64,000 nucleotides of DNA. Source: Anaeromyces robustus (lineage: Eukaryota; Neocallimastigomycota; Neocallimastigomycetes; Neocallimastigales; Neocallimastigaceae). The translations under genes were made by a program, and so were the position numbers. Of this stretch, positions 12,300 to 25,880 are shown in pieces. The notes under the pieces are model-generated. The model worked only from the letters and a program-made list of their open reading frames with translations. It ran no database searches and had not been told where the DNA came from. The stretch's first letter is position 1. Each line of letters starts with the position of its first letter. The stretch lies in NCBI GenBank assembly GCA_002104895.1, contig MCFG01000272.1:1-64000 (forward strand), read 5' to 3'.

Positions 12300-13390
12300 A
12301 GAAGAATTAAATTAATGAATGGTTAAATTTAACTGTAGATACAGAAAAATTTTATTTATTTATTATTTTTTTTTTATTCTACTTCTTAAATTTTGCTCTT
12401 TTCAACCTCTTTTATATAAAAATAAGAAATTATGAAAAAAAAAAAAACAATTTTTCTCAAATATTTTTTTTAATGTCCACAATTAATAAATTAATTTTAT
12501 ATTAAATTTTATTTTAGTATTATTAGTATTATTTTAAATATTTTATGGTTTAGTAATTATTAAAATAATTAATAATACTTCATAATTAGTCATTATTTTT
12601 GTTGAATGGAATATCTATATAATTTGTAAAATATATTGTTTTAAACAATTTATTATTATTATTATTATTATTATTACATATGTTTTTGTTATTGTTTTTT
12701 GTGTATATTTTGTTTTTTGCTTTTTGTTCTTTTTTTTTTTTATTAATAATTAACTTTTCTATTAAATTTAGTTCATTTATTTTAAATTATTATTGTTGAT
12801 ATTTTTAAACATGCTTAAATAATGTCAATTAATTGGTTTATCAATAACTGATACAAAATAATTTTTTATGAGTACAAATAAAAAATTAGTATTATTAAAT
12901 AAAATTTTAAATAATTTAATCATAAAACTTTATTTAATAATACTAATTTTTTATTATTAATTATTGGCATCATAAATTGTTTAAACAATAACTATTATAT
13001 TCTTATTTCCTTTTTATATAAATCTTTCCAAATAAATATGTGTAGCAACTATTCGAATATTTGATAATTTTATTATTAAATTTTTATATCTTATTGTTAA
13101 TAATAATTTTCCTAATTTCTATATATTTATAATATATATTATATTAGTACTTGCAAATATATTAAATTATATATTTTATTTATTTTATATATTATATAGT
13201 AATATTCTTATTATATTGAATTATACATTTTTTAATATTTATATTATTATTCCTTGTATATGTTTACTATTCAATATAATAATGAATTGTTATTAATTAT
13301 AGCTATTCATAAATTAAATATTAAAAATAATATTAATAATTAACAACATTCCTTAGGAGGAAGAAAGAGATTGTTTTGAGGAATTTACTA
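12300..13390. other. AT-rich intergenic DNA
   Basis: Holds ATT trinucleotide runs (12652-12675) and the long hairpin at 12877-12957. No coding signal seen. Confidence 0.5.
12877..12957. repeat. Long perfect-stem hairpin
   Basis: Left arm 12877-12904 and right arm about 12929-12957 are complementary over about 27 of 28 bases (core TTAGTATTATTAAATAAA), with a loop of about 25 bases. It is too long for a chance hairpin even at this composition, and looks like a small foldback or MITE-like element. Confidence 0.6.
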
Positions 13391-13394
13391 AAAG

Positions 13395-14474
<1,080 letters not shown>

Positions 14475-14479
14475 ATTAT

Positions 14480-14804
14480 GAATATTATAATAATAAAAAA
14501 AAAAAAAGAAAAAAAGAACAAAAGAAAAAAATAAGAGGTAATTGACTTTGTTAATTGAAAATACCCATTCAATAAATAAAAAATTTAATATAAAATTAAT
14601 TAATTATTAAGTTGTATGTGTTGGTGAACCAATTAAAAAAATTTATTTTAATATAACTATAAAATCATATAAACACAAAAACACAAAATACAGAAAAAAA
14701 TTTTATTTTATTTTTTTTTTTTTTAAAAATTATAATTAAATTACTTGTAGAAAGAAAAATTTGATACATTTAAATCTAATAATAATAGTTAATAATCATT
14801 AATA

Positions 14805-14858
<54 letters not shown>

Positions 14859-14864
14859 ATAATA

Positions 14865-14950
<86 letters not shown>

Positions 14951-15258
14951 ATTATTAATTATTATAATTATTATTAAATAATAATAATTATAATAATAAT
15001 TATTAATACTATTATTATTGTATTTATGATTATTCTTTTATGAACAGAATACTTTTTTTTTGTGTTTGTTATATTAATTATGATTAATAAAATTAATATA
15101 AATCGTTATTAAATTAATATAAATTATTAAATAATAATAATTAATAATAACAAATAAAATGTCAAAGAAATAAAAAAGAATATAAATAACTTCAAAATGA
15201 ATTATCACTTATTTACTTTAAACAAAAATCAAAATTATATATGTATATTACATATATA

Positions 15259-15323
<65 letters not shown>

Positions 15324-15355
15324 AATTAATTAATTAATAAATAAATAATTAATTA
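14480..15355. other. AT-rich intergenic DNA with self-complementary AAT/ATT arrays
   Basis: (AAT)n at 14808-14906 runs directly into (TTA)n at 14907-14940, forming a large simple-sequence hairpin. (AAAT)n lies at 15258-15320. No gene seen. Confidence 0.6.
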
Positions 15356-15360
15356 ATAAA

Positions 15361-15500
15361 TAAATAAATAAAAAAGAATTTCAAAATAAAAGAAGTTGAA
15401 ATTTTTAAAATCTTAAATAATATATATAAATAAATAAATAAAAAAGAATTTCAAAATAAAAGAAGTTGAAATTTTTAAAATCTTAAATAATATATATAAA
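15361..15500. repeat. Tandem 70-bp duplication in the upstream region of the Cys-rich/lysozyme-like locus
   Basis: Two identical-looking units (15361-15430 and 15431-15500) carry AAAAAGAATTTCAAAATAAA and AGAAGTTGAAATTTTTAAAA. The second ends about 40 bases before the start codon at 15543, so a probable core promoter or 5' UTR segment is doubled. Confidence 0.8.
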
Positions 15501-15542
15501 TATATTTATATATAAGAAAAAAAAAAACATAACGAATTAAAA

Positions 15543-16878
15543 ATGTATTTTAATTCAAAGTTAATTTTATTAGTTGCAACTACATTACCATCTACTTTAG
15601 CTGCAGTTAATGGTAAATGTACAGGTAGAAATGGTATTTGTATCGCTACTGGTACTTGTAATAATTATGGTGGTCAAAGTTTCACTGGAAAATGTCCAAA
15701 TGATGCAAATAATATTAGATGTTGTCCCAGGTCAATGTCCAGGTCCACCTTAAGTTAAATGTTGTCCCAGAGATGTTGAAGGTGTTGGTCAACCTTGTAA
15801 AAATATTGCTGGTACTTGTTTAGATTCTTCAAAAAGTAGTTGTTGGATTTTCACAGGTCAATGTCCAGGACCATCTCAAGTTAAATGTTGTCCTAATTCT
15901 GGTTCAAATGTCAATCCAAATGATTCTATTTGTTTATCGTTAGGAGGTCAATGTAAGAATCAAAATAGATGTAATGGTACAGTTCACAGTGGAATTTGTT
16001 CAGGTGGTAATGATAGAAAATGCTGTCTTCCATCTAGTACTAGTTGTCAAAGTGTTGGAGGTGTATGTAATGTACTAAATAAACGTGATGATAAATTTTA
16101 TGATCCAATAAATACTTTATTTTTAGATAAATTATGTCCAGGTGATAATAAATGTTGTGTTTCGTTAACTAAACAATAGTGCCAAAATCAATATGGAATT
16201 AAAGGTGATTGTGTAAATGAAAAAAATTGTAATAAAGAATATTACACAATATATCAAAATTACGCTTTAAGTAAATTACCATGCCCTGCTCCAAGTGTAT
16301 GCTGTGTACCAAAAGATCCAATAATAATAAATATTCAAAATAATTATAATGGTGAAAAAAAAAAAGCTATGCTAGTCAAATGTTAAATGAAGGTTATAAA
16401 AAAGAGTTTATTGCTGGAATTTTAGCAAATATAAAAGGTGAAAGTAATATAGGAAAATTTGAAAGTGCATGTTATAGAAAGGATACAAATATAGGATGTA
16501 CAATTGAAAATATTAGGAAAAAAAGATCAAGATTGTAAAGCAATGTATGAATTTGGTGTTGTTCAATGGAATGAATATGGGGATAAAGGCATTAAATTAG
16601 ATGGTATAATGGAAGCTTATAAAAAATTTAAAGAAACAACTGGAAAAAATTACCCAACAGAGGAAGAATGTATGAAATTTGAAGCTAAATTTTTGGTTGA
16701 AGAACTTAGAAAAGAACAATTTAAAGACATATATGAAAATTGGAAAAAGACTCCTACTGAAAAAGTAGCATATGATTTCTGTTATAATTATGAAAACCCC
16801 GCTGAAAAAGCTAGCAGATGCTTAGAAAGAAAGGAATATGCTAATGATTTTTACAAACTCATGTGTGATAATAAATAA
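15543..16878 (+). pseudogene. Secreted Cys-rich repeat protein with C-terminal phage-tail-lysozyme-like domain, broken
   Basis: ATG 15543 starts a signal peptide (ending about LAAVNG). Several Cys-rich repeats of about 40-50 residues follow, each with a GKC...C...GxCP...KCC pattern (CPGPSQVKCC, CPGDNKCC). The C-terminal part reads IAGILANIKGESNIG and then FGVVQWNEYGDKG. This is the layout of phage-tail lysozyme-type domains, where a glycan-cleaving Glu sits in the xGEx(N/G) motif and a (G/V)xxQW motif follows. Damage: a frameshift and a CAA-to-TAA stop near 15729-15752, an in-frame TAG near 16177, a frameshift at the A11 run near 16353-16363, and another near 16510. The last frame ends at 16878. 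Family assignment is from motif recognition only. A role against bacterial walls in the ancestor is an inference. Confidence 0.65.
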
Positions 16879-16889
16879 TAAAAAAATAA

Positions 16890-16928
16890 GCAAATAAAAA
16901 TATTATTTATAACAAATAAATAAATATA

Positions 16929-17027
<99 letters not shown>

Positions 17028-17072
17028 ATATATAAATATATAAATAAATAAATATATAAATAAATAAATATA

Positions 17073-17107
<35 letters not shown>

Positions 17108-17361
17108 ATATATAAATATATAAATAAATAAAAATATAAATAATAATAAAAAAATAATTAAAAATATTATTATTTAACACATAAATAAATAAATATAATA
17201 AATAATAAAAATATATAAATAAATAAAAATATTATTAATAACATTATTTATTTTTTATTTTTTTTATTTTTTTTTATTTTATTTGTTAATAATAAATAAA
17301 TAAAACATTTTTTATTTATTTACATTAATAAAAAGTTGTTATTGTTATGGTTATTATTATT

Positions 17362-17394
<33 letters not shown>

Positions 17395-17400
17395 GTTATT
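16890..17400. repeat. Long (AAAT)n tract downstream of the lysozyme-like pseudogene
   Basis: The tract at 16915-17130 is interrupted by ATAT units, followed by further A/T-only DNA and ATT repeats to 17400. No gene. Confidence 0.85.
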
Positions 17401-17404
17401 TTTA

Positions 17405-17860
17405 TTCCTCTAGCAGGGTGTACTCGATCTATATAATGAATCGACTGCAAGGGGAAGTTAAATTTACAAAAAAATTAGAACCTAAGTACTGGTGCGAAAA
17501 AGTGGTATAAAGTTAACACTAACTCTTTAGGAAATTGTAATATTTCCTATGTTACATTATGCGCAATAGTAATGTTATTCTATGAAGTTTCTTTGTAAAT
17601 CGGAATTATTCTAATAGTTTGTTAATGCTGGATATCCAGTCAGTTATTATTCTTTCTGTTGTATGCATGTTATTACATGTATGACTACATATTAATATTG
17701 TGCGAATCCATTGTAATTTACTTTTGCATTCCATTATTGTGGCATAAATAATATAAAATATCTAATGTGTGAGATTGATTCACTCATACTCATGTGCTTT
17801 CACAATATTAGACATAAGGACTCTTTACATTGAATTCTTCACTAACTAATTTTTTTATTT
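17405..17860. other. Unassigned block of more normal composition
   Basis: About 450 bases with clearly higher GC (CTCTAGCAGGGTGTACTCGA, GGTGCGAAAAAGTGG). It includes TAACTCTTTAGGAA followed by a GGAAAT/ATTTCC hairpin, shared with about 11206. I find no convincing frame on either strand. Its position just upstream of a LINE remnant suggests transposon 5' sequence. Confidence 0.4.
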
Positions 17861-18129
17861 TTTTATGAATTTTTATGATATTATTAGTTATTTTCATTTT
17901 ATTATTAAAAGGATATTTTGCATAATCAAGAAGAAAAGCATTTGAAGAAGAAAAAATAATTATTGAATTATTCACCCAGGATTTACTTACAATACTGATA
18001 TATTTTTATTTTTCTAATCAACTTTTAAAATTAATATATTCTGTTTTACAAAAGTTAAATTATATTTTTTTATTCTATATTTTTTTTTATTTTATTCACA
18101 ATGGTTCGAAATTTTTTTAATAGTAATAA

Positions 18130-18678
18130 AGAAAAAAATATCTTTATCTGAGGTTCTTGTTGTTATAGTATAGATATTAGCAACGTAAGAGTGATCATCA
18201 TTAAATTCCTTAACTCCTGGACTAATGCTTATATGATGGAATCTCTAGAATCAAAATTTGAAGAATTCTATAAGTATATTCTATCAATTAGACATTGTAT
18301 AGATTCGTATGGCAGTTATTTATTGATTATTTTCCAGTTTCTGATCACAAACCTCTTTTAGTTTACTGTAGGAAGAACCATGCTGATAACTCTTATAAAT
18401 ATCCTAAGCAGATCGTTAAATGGAATAGAATTTATTGTAAGGAAATGAAGAATGATATTATTGATAACATTAGATTTAAAATTTTGAATAATAATATTTT
18501 TAGTAATAGTTTACTTTCTATTGATGATTTAGTTGATGAATTTGTAAAAACTTCCAATTCCGTTGCTGAAGATTTGAATATTTTTTCTACAACAGAAATC
18601 AGGAAATCTATGTTCAGAATGTCTCGTAATATATATTGTCTTCAAAGAAATAAAAGATTTAAATGGTTTCATCATTAA
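18130..18678 (+). mobile_element. LINE (non-LTR retrotransposon) ORF2 remnant, end of endonuclease domain
   Basis: A frame from about 18295 to 18678 reads IDYFPVSDHKPL, the terminal SDH motif of APE-type endonucleases, followed by a basic linker (KWNRIYCKEM, then FRMSRNIYCLQRNKRFKW) of the kind that precedes reverse transcriptase. Just upstream, another frame carries the preceding part (RHCID followed by YGS), so there is a frameshift near 18300. There is no ATG and no RT domain. The element is a dead fragment broken at both sides. Confidence 0.6.
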
Positions 18679-18924
18679 TATAAGATAATATGTCCAATGG
18701 TATTAATTTATTTTCATTATTTCTCTAACTAACTTCACATATGTTAGTATAATTTTCTTAATTCTTCTGAAAATAATTAATATTTATATTATATTATATT
18801 AATAATAAATTATTATTTATTTTTTTATATATTTTTATATATTTATATTGTTAAAAGAATTTAAATTTCATTTATAATTATTGTTTAATATTTTTATTTA
18901 AAAAATTATTTTTGAATATTTTAA

Positions 18925-21900
18925 TTATATTTTACAAAGTCTTTTGTAAATTTTATAATTATCTTTAAATTCATAATAATTATTACCAGTTGTGGAAAAT
19001 AATACATTATCTGGAGAAAAATATTCACTATATGTGAAACATGAAGGAATTTCTTTTAATACATCTTTAGGATTTTTATAAAACTTTATACATTCTTCAG
19101 TTTGTAAATCTAAACATCCTTGTTGAAATTCTTTTGCATTAGGATCTTGCTTATATATTTCTTTTAAATATTTATCAAAACATTTATTGTAAATACTTAA
19201 ACCATCTTTACATTCATTTTCATATCGATCAATAATAGAATAGCAAATACTATCAAATTCAATATATTTTTCCCAATTAAAATTATTAATAGTTTCAAAT
19301 TTTTGATCATCAATTAATAAACATGATAATTCGCCTTTATATATATTTTTATAAAATTCTAGACAAGAATCTCTTCTAAATATTTCACATTTATCTAAAA
19401 GTTCATCATCATTCATATCAGAGTTAATATTCAATGGACATTCTTTATGGATTCTTAATTCTTTTTCACATGATTCCATTAATTCATTTTCATTAATATT
19501 GTTATAATTAACATTTTCACATATATTTGTAAAGGTTTCATATTTTTCTTTAACAAAATCATTATTCATATATTCAATATTACCATATGGAGAATTAGAA
19601 GAAAATACTTCTTTTAGAAGAGAACATGAAGTATTTTCTTTTATTATTTCATCAATATTTTTGTATACATTATTACATTCATCTGATTTAAAATATTTAC
19701 ATTCATACTTTAATTGATTTGAATTTGGATTATCGTAATATAAATAATCAATATCATTATAAAAACATTTTTCATATTTATCAAAGCTTTCATTACATTC
19801 ATTTTCGTATTTTTTAATAATTTCATTACAAATATCATTACTTTCATTTAATTTTTCTTCATTAAAATCTTTAATAATAATACTATATTGATCATTTACT
19901 GAAGGACATTCACTTTTAACATTTAATAATTTATGATAGAAACTTTCACACTTATTTTTATTAAATTTAATACATTGAATTAAAAGATCTTTATCATTCA
20001 TATCAGTAGAATTATTAATTAAACACTTCTCATAATTTTCTAATTTTTTCAATTCTTCTAATTCATTTTCACACCAATCAACAGATATTTCTACAGTATT
20101 AGTAGGTTCTACACTCTCTGTTGGTTCTTCATTTTCTTTTGGAATTTTTTCACATATTTCATTAAATGTTTTATTGTAATATTGAAGTGTAGAAATATCA
20201 GTATTTAATATATTATCAAAAATAAAGTCTATAGAACTAAGTTTATTGAGATTTGAACATGAAGGAATTTCATTGATAATACTTTCTGGATTTTTATAAA
20301 ATTCAATACATTCTTTGATTTAAAATCAGAACAACTTTGAGAAAGTTCATAAGAATTAGGATCATCTAAATATAATTGATTTATATCATTTTCAAAACAT
20401 TTTTTATAATCAGATAAATATTCATTACATTCACTTTCATAATTATTTCTATAATAATTCTCACATATATAATTCATTTCTTGATATTTCCAAATATTAT
20501 AATTATAATCTAATTCAAATTGACCTTTTATAGTTCGACATTTTGAATTTTTATTATATTGAAGTTTATATAATTTTTGACATTTATTAGAATGAATCAT
20601 TTTACATTTATTTATAATTTCATTATCATCATTCATATTATAAGTAATTTCAAATTTACATTCTTCAAATTCTTTTAATTCATTTTCACAAGTATATGCC
20701 TTTTTACAATATACAGAATAAAAATGCTTATCAATTTCATATTTATCTTCTAAATTATTGAAACTAAGTAAATCATAAAATATAGTATCTAATGAATAAT
20801 TATTCTTTATATAGGAACATGAAGGAATTTCACTAATTATTTCTGTAGCATTTTCATAAAGATTATAACAAGTATTGAAATCATAATTGTTACATACATC
20901 TAAAAGGTCATCTAGACGTATATTAACATCGAATTCCTTATATAATAATTTACTACACTTCCTATATTGTTCAATATGACTTATGTTATTTAAACATTCT
21001 TCTTTGTAATTATCTAAATTTTCATCACATAAATTAATATATTTTTTATATTTTTCTTGGTTATAATTCTTAATAAAATCAAATGAAGTATTATAACTAT
21101 TATTATTATTATTATTGTTGTTGTTATTATCATAATTATATTTTGCTATAGAACAAACTGATTGATTAGTAAATTGATGTTTATAAAATGTATCACATCT
21201 ATCTGATTTAATAATTAAACATTTATTCATTAAATCTTCTTTATTCATATCAGATGAAATATCAATTAAACATTCTTCATATTCTTTTAATTCTTTTTCA
21301 CATTCGTTAACTGATTTATCTTTAGAAGTACAATATCCAAATTCACTTTGACATCCATTCTCAATAAGACATTGATTCCATGGATCATTTTGGAAATTGA
21401 CACATTTACCTTCTTTATTACAACATCCATCAAAACAACTTAATGTTTTATTATCAGAAAGTATTCCACAATAAATATTACCATCATCTGGTGAATAAAT
21501 ACTGCGTTTACCATTATTAATAAATCGATTAGGAGTATCTTTGGATCCTCTCTTTTTTAAATCAACAATTACATCTTTAATAGACATTTCAATTAATTTT
21601 TTTTTCATTAATTCATTATTAAATTTAATTTCAGGATGTTCTGACATAATAGAAGCAGCTACTCCAGCAACAATTGGTGTTGCACAAGATGTTCCATGAA
21701 TCGATGTATAATCTTTTGTAGAACCATTGAAAATATTAGGATATGTTACTTCACCAGGTGCATATATATCTACACAATCTCCATAATTAGAATAAGAAGC
21801 TTTTTTATATTCATTATTTTCAATATTATTATCAGTAGCACCAACAATAATTGCTGTTCTATATCCTGCCATAGCATAAAATTCTTCTGAATATTTATCT

Positions 21901-23147
21901 CCACAACAATTTTTATCATCATTACCAGCTGCAGCGATAACAATGATATTATTTTGAATTAATTCTTGAAGTTTATTATATTCTATTTTACTATATCTAG
22001 ATCCTCTAATGATAAATTAAGAATAGTTTTATGAGGTATTCCATATTGAGAAACATAATCAAAACCTTTTAAAATACTTTCATTTGAGAAATCAATAGCA
22101 ATCATATGAAGATTAGCTTTTTTAGAAATACCATAAATAGTTCCACCTGCTACAGAAGATACCATAATACCATGATCTGGAAATTCATAACTTTTTCCCT
22201 TACAATTTTTTTTTCTTCTTCATTTGTTATATGTAATTCATCATAAGTAGCAATAGCATCACATGTAATAGTTCGTTCATAAGTTGTTCCTTTATAAGTA
22301 TCAAAATCTTCATGATTTACAATTAAACCTTCATCCATAAAGTAATATCAATTCCTTGACCTGCACTACTTGGATAATAAAAATTATTATCAAATGTTTT
22401 ATTATGATTAACATAAGGAGATTGTGAAATTAATGATAAATGATTAGTTTCAAAAGAAATTGGTTGAACTTCTACATTTGACCAATTAGTTTCCTTTTTT
22501 ATAGCATCTATATCATAATATTGTGTTTCGTCTTTGTTTTCATCATTACTAGATATATTTTTATTTTTTTCATATTCATTTTGAATAGAATCTAATGGTT
22601 TATAAGTTCTTGATTTTTCACAACTAATAATATTTTTCATTTTTCGTACCATTTTTACAGTATCATCGGAAAGATAAGCACTGACAACATAATAATTTAA
22701 TACAGGACAAACGTGATTAACTAATGTTGATTCAATTGGAATATATTCTTCTTCTGTAGAATTTCCAGAATTAATAGAATCGAAAAAACGTTTTTGAAAA
22801 TGATTATTTGGTCTTGTTCTATTTTTAAAAATAAATTTTCTTTTTTTACCATTACGTTTTTCTAATTTTTCTAAAGGTAATGAATTTAATTCTTCTAATT
22901 TTTCATCAACTTTTCCATTCTCTAAAACATAAGTATCTTGATTTTCAATGATAACATCATAAATATCATTCATTTTATCATTGACTAATTTGTCAATTTC
23001 ATTTTGAACTTTAGGACTTTCATCATTATAATTTTTATCTGACTTATTCCTTAAAATAGCAATAATATAATTTGCATTTTCAGAATAAACTATAGTGAAA
23101 AAGTTAAATATTAGAACTATTATAAATAATAAAAATTTATTATTCAT
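18925..23147 (-). pseudogene. Secreted subtilisin-like (S8) protease with CBM18-like module and Cys-repeat tail, copy B, frame-disrupted
   Basis: Same architecture as copy A from ATG 23147: signal peptide, I9-like propeptide, S8 domain, hevein/CBM18-like Cys cluster (about 21300-21430), an Asn run (about 21100-21125) and Cys repeats to 18925. It is intact at both places where copy A is broken (about 21780 and about 20045). It has its own breaks: a lost A near 22343 just after the catalytic Asp, altered sequence with a frame change near 22180-22212 just after the catalytic His, a lost base near 22005 and a lost T near 20314. The residues Asp, His, Asn (GA followed by GND) and Ser (GTSCATP) all remain encoded. 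It differs from A at scattered codons, mainly in the Cys repeats. Either two decaying paralogues or one or two functional genes with consensus errors. Confidence 0.8.
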
Positions 23148-23159
23148 ATTATAAAATTT

Positions 23160-23220
23160 TATATAATTAATTAATTATTTATTTATTTATTTATTTATTT
23201 ATATAATTATTTATTTATAT

Positions 23221-23253
<33 letters not shown>

Positions 23254-24051
23254 TTTTATTATTATTATATTTTTTTTTTGTTATTCATTTAATATTCTAT
23301 TTATAATTATTAATAATTTATTTACTAATTATTTAAAAATTTAGTATTATTATTATTTATATTTTTCTTAAATAAAAAAAGAAAGAAAAAAGCTTTATTT
23401 TATATTTAAAAATTTAAACTAAAATATAAACTAAAGCAATACCAGAAAAAAAATAATAAATAATAATAGTGATAATAATAATAAAATTGATAATAAGTAT
23501 AAAATATTTTATTTTTTAATTTATTTTATTTTTTTTTTAGTATTTTAAATAATTTTATGGAGATATTAATCAAACTTTATTTATTAATAAATTAAATAAA
23601 TTTGCATAATTAATAAATAATAAAATGCATAAATATATATAGATAGAATAATCTGTAAAGTGTGGTTTATATTATTATATCTATATTACTAAATAGTAAA
23701 TTACTTATAGTAGTAAAGTTATTAATTAATATCAATTTTAATATTAAAAATTATCTTTAACTTTTCCCATATCACAAATATTAAATCTTTCTTCAGAAAA
23801 AAAAAAACATTTTTATACAAGTATAAATATAAATAAATAATCATTTTCTAAATTATTTTTTTATAGAAAAAATAATTTTATTTTATTATTTGATATGTTT
23901 TCTTTGTATTATTTTATACATAAAAAAATGTATTTTTAAATTAATTAAAGATTTCTTAAATACGGCAAATTATGCAGGCGCAACTGAATCTCACCGTTCT
24001 TATATTTTTTTTATGCTTTTTTTTTTTTTATAATAGTTGTACAAAAACTAT

Positions 24052-24060
<9 letters not shown>
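23160..24060 (-). promoter_or_regulatory. Upstream region of protease B
   Basis: Single copy of the segment doubled upstream of protease A: a TTTA tract, then ordered motifs (AAGCAATACCAGAAAA, GCATAAATATATATAGATAGA), ending with the CACCGTTCTTA / TTGTACAA block. Included as the likely promoter region; no individual site is proven. Confidence 0.35.
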
Positions 24061-24086
<26 letters not shown>

Positions 24087-24539
24087 TTATTTTCTATTAA
24101 TTTTTAATTATTTATTTTTTATATTAAAATAATTCTCCTATTATTTTAAAAAATAATATATAAATAAATCGGTAAATAAATAAAATTAATTTTAAGAATT
24201 TTTCTTTTATAGCACGTAATTCGTAAAACATCTTTATTGATTAATTTTATTGATTAATTTAAGAATATATGAAAAATTTTATTCTTTAAAAAAAAAAAAT
24301 ATTTATTTAAACTATTTATAAATATAAAAATTAAAATCATAAAATATATAATAAAAAAATAATAATGAAATAATTAATTATATAAAAAAAGAAATAAAAA
24401 TAAAGGATAAATAAATGAAATAATTAAATAATAAAATTAAATTATTTATATGATAAATAACATCTGTATATGCTACATTATTATATTATTTTTTTAGAAG
24501 ATTATTCTTTTGGATTTACTTCGATATTTTCTCTATACT

Positions 24540-25205
24540 TTTCAAACATAGGTTAAATTTTATCCAAATTTAAAGAATACATTTCCTATATATATTTTCT
24601 ATTTTTACTTCTTTCATCCTTGTTAGCTCCTTTTTTTTTTTTTTAATTGTTTTAATTCCAATTTCTGAGAAAATTTAAATAATTGCTTATAAATTATTAA
24701 AAATTAGAAGTTTATTTATTATTAATTATTTATTATTTATTTATTTATTTATTTATTTATCTATTTATCTATTTATTTATCTATTTATTTATTTATTTAT
24801 TTATCTATTTATTTATCTATTTATTCATTTATTTATTTATTTTGACCAATAACGTGATTTCTAAATATTTAAAATTTTTTTCTTTTTTGAATATTCCATT
24901 TGTTCTAATTTCAATTTCAATAGAGTTTACCAAATATGATTAATAAAAGTTTAAAATATTTTTTTTTAATTTATTAATATTTTTTTTCTATGGAAAACCA
25001 TTTCTACATTTAATCAAGTGTTACATTTGTGGTATAATATTTTATATTATATCTATTATTAGAATATAAAAATTAACTTCTTATAATAAAAATTTATAAT
25101 TAAATTTAATATATTTAAAAAATAATAATAAATTATTAATTGAAAAATAAAAAATTAAAATTTAATATAAAAAGGTAATAAAAGTTTAAATATTATTTAT
25201 ATATA
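24540..25205. other. AT-rich intergenic DNA
   Basis: TTTA/TCTA microsatellite at 24715-24840 (with TTTATCTA variants), T-runs and otherwise anonymous sequence between divergent protease B and the plus-strand relic. Confidence 0.5.
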
Positions 25206-25223
25206 TATATATATTAATTAAAA

Positions 25224-25880
25224 ATGAATAACTACTTTTTATTATTTAAAGTAATTGTATCATTAAATTGCTTTAATAGGTGTTTACAATGATAAGAAAA
25301 AGAGTAAAAATTATATTGTAATAAGTTCAAGAAATAAAAATAATAAAAATTATGATGATATGAATTTTGAAATTCAAGATGAAGTTGATAAATATATAAA
25401 TGATAAAATGAATGTTAAACATAATAGAAGTTCAGTAACTACTATTAGTAATAATAAAAATAATATAACAATAATAATAAAAATAAGAATAAGAATAAGA
25501 ATATCAATAATAAAAATTCAACTTTATTAATAATAACATTAATGATATTAAAAAATGAAACTAAATAGTCAAATGTTGAACTACAACAAATTTCATATAC
25601 TCTAAATCATTTACTCTAATTTCTCAAAATCCTTTCATTAATCCAAATGAAACAAATTAATACAAACTTTTATTATCCAACTTCAAAAGGCAAAGATATT
25701 GATATTTATCTTATTAATAACGGTATATTTTCAATACATGTGAAGGAACTTCAGATGAACGTACTATAACATGCGATGGCATTTTCGATAAGCTTACTTT
25801 TCATTACATTTCTGGTGATAAAAAAAAATTGTATTTTGCTATCTGATGCATTCACAAAATATAGGTTATAGTAAAAATAA
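25224..25880 (+). pseudogene. Plus-strand relic of the S8 protease: signal peptide, propeptide and part of the catalytic domain
   Basis: From ATG 25224 a hydrophobic leader (MNNYFLLFK) is followed in pieces by YIVISSRNKNNKNYDD, EIQDEVDKYINDKMN, SNVELQQISYTLNH, FYYPTSKGKDIDIYL and ERTITCDGI. All are in the order of the first 300 residues of the copies A and B protein. Several frameshifts, stops and a deletion of the Lys-rich linker separate them. The catalytic Asp motif MDEG is replaced by INNG, and sequence after about 25870 no longer matches. It lies in inverse orientation to A and B. Confidence 0.75.

Larger units (their letters stand above)
18790..24530 (-). repeat. Segmental duplication, copy B
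   Basis: Direct duplicate of about 2030-8735, covering the 3' flank, protease locus and upstream region through GAAGATTATTCTTTTGGATT near 24500. It holds one unit of the upstream segment that is doubled in copy A. Confidence 0.8.

Noticed and set aside
21696-21890. Plus-strand frame opposite protease B
   Set aside because: Antisense shadow of the S8 catalytic domain.
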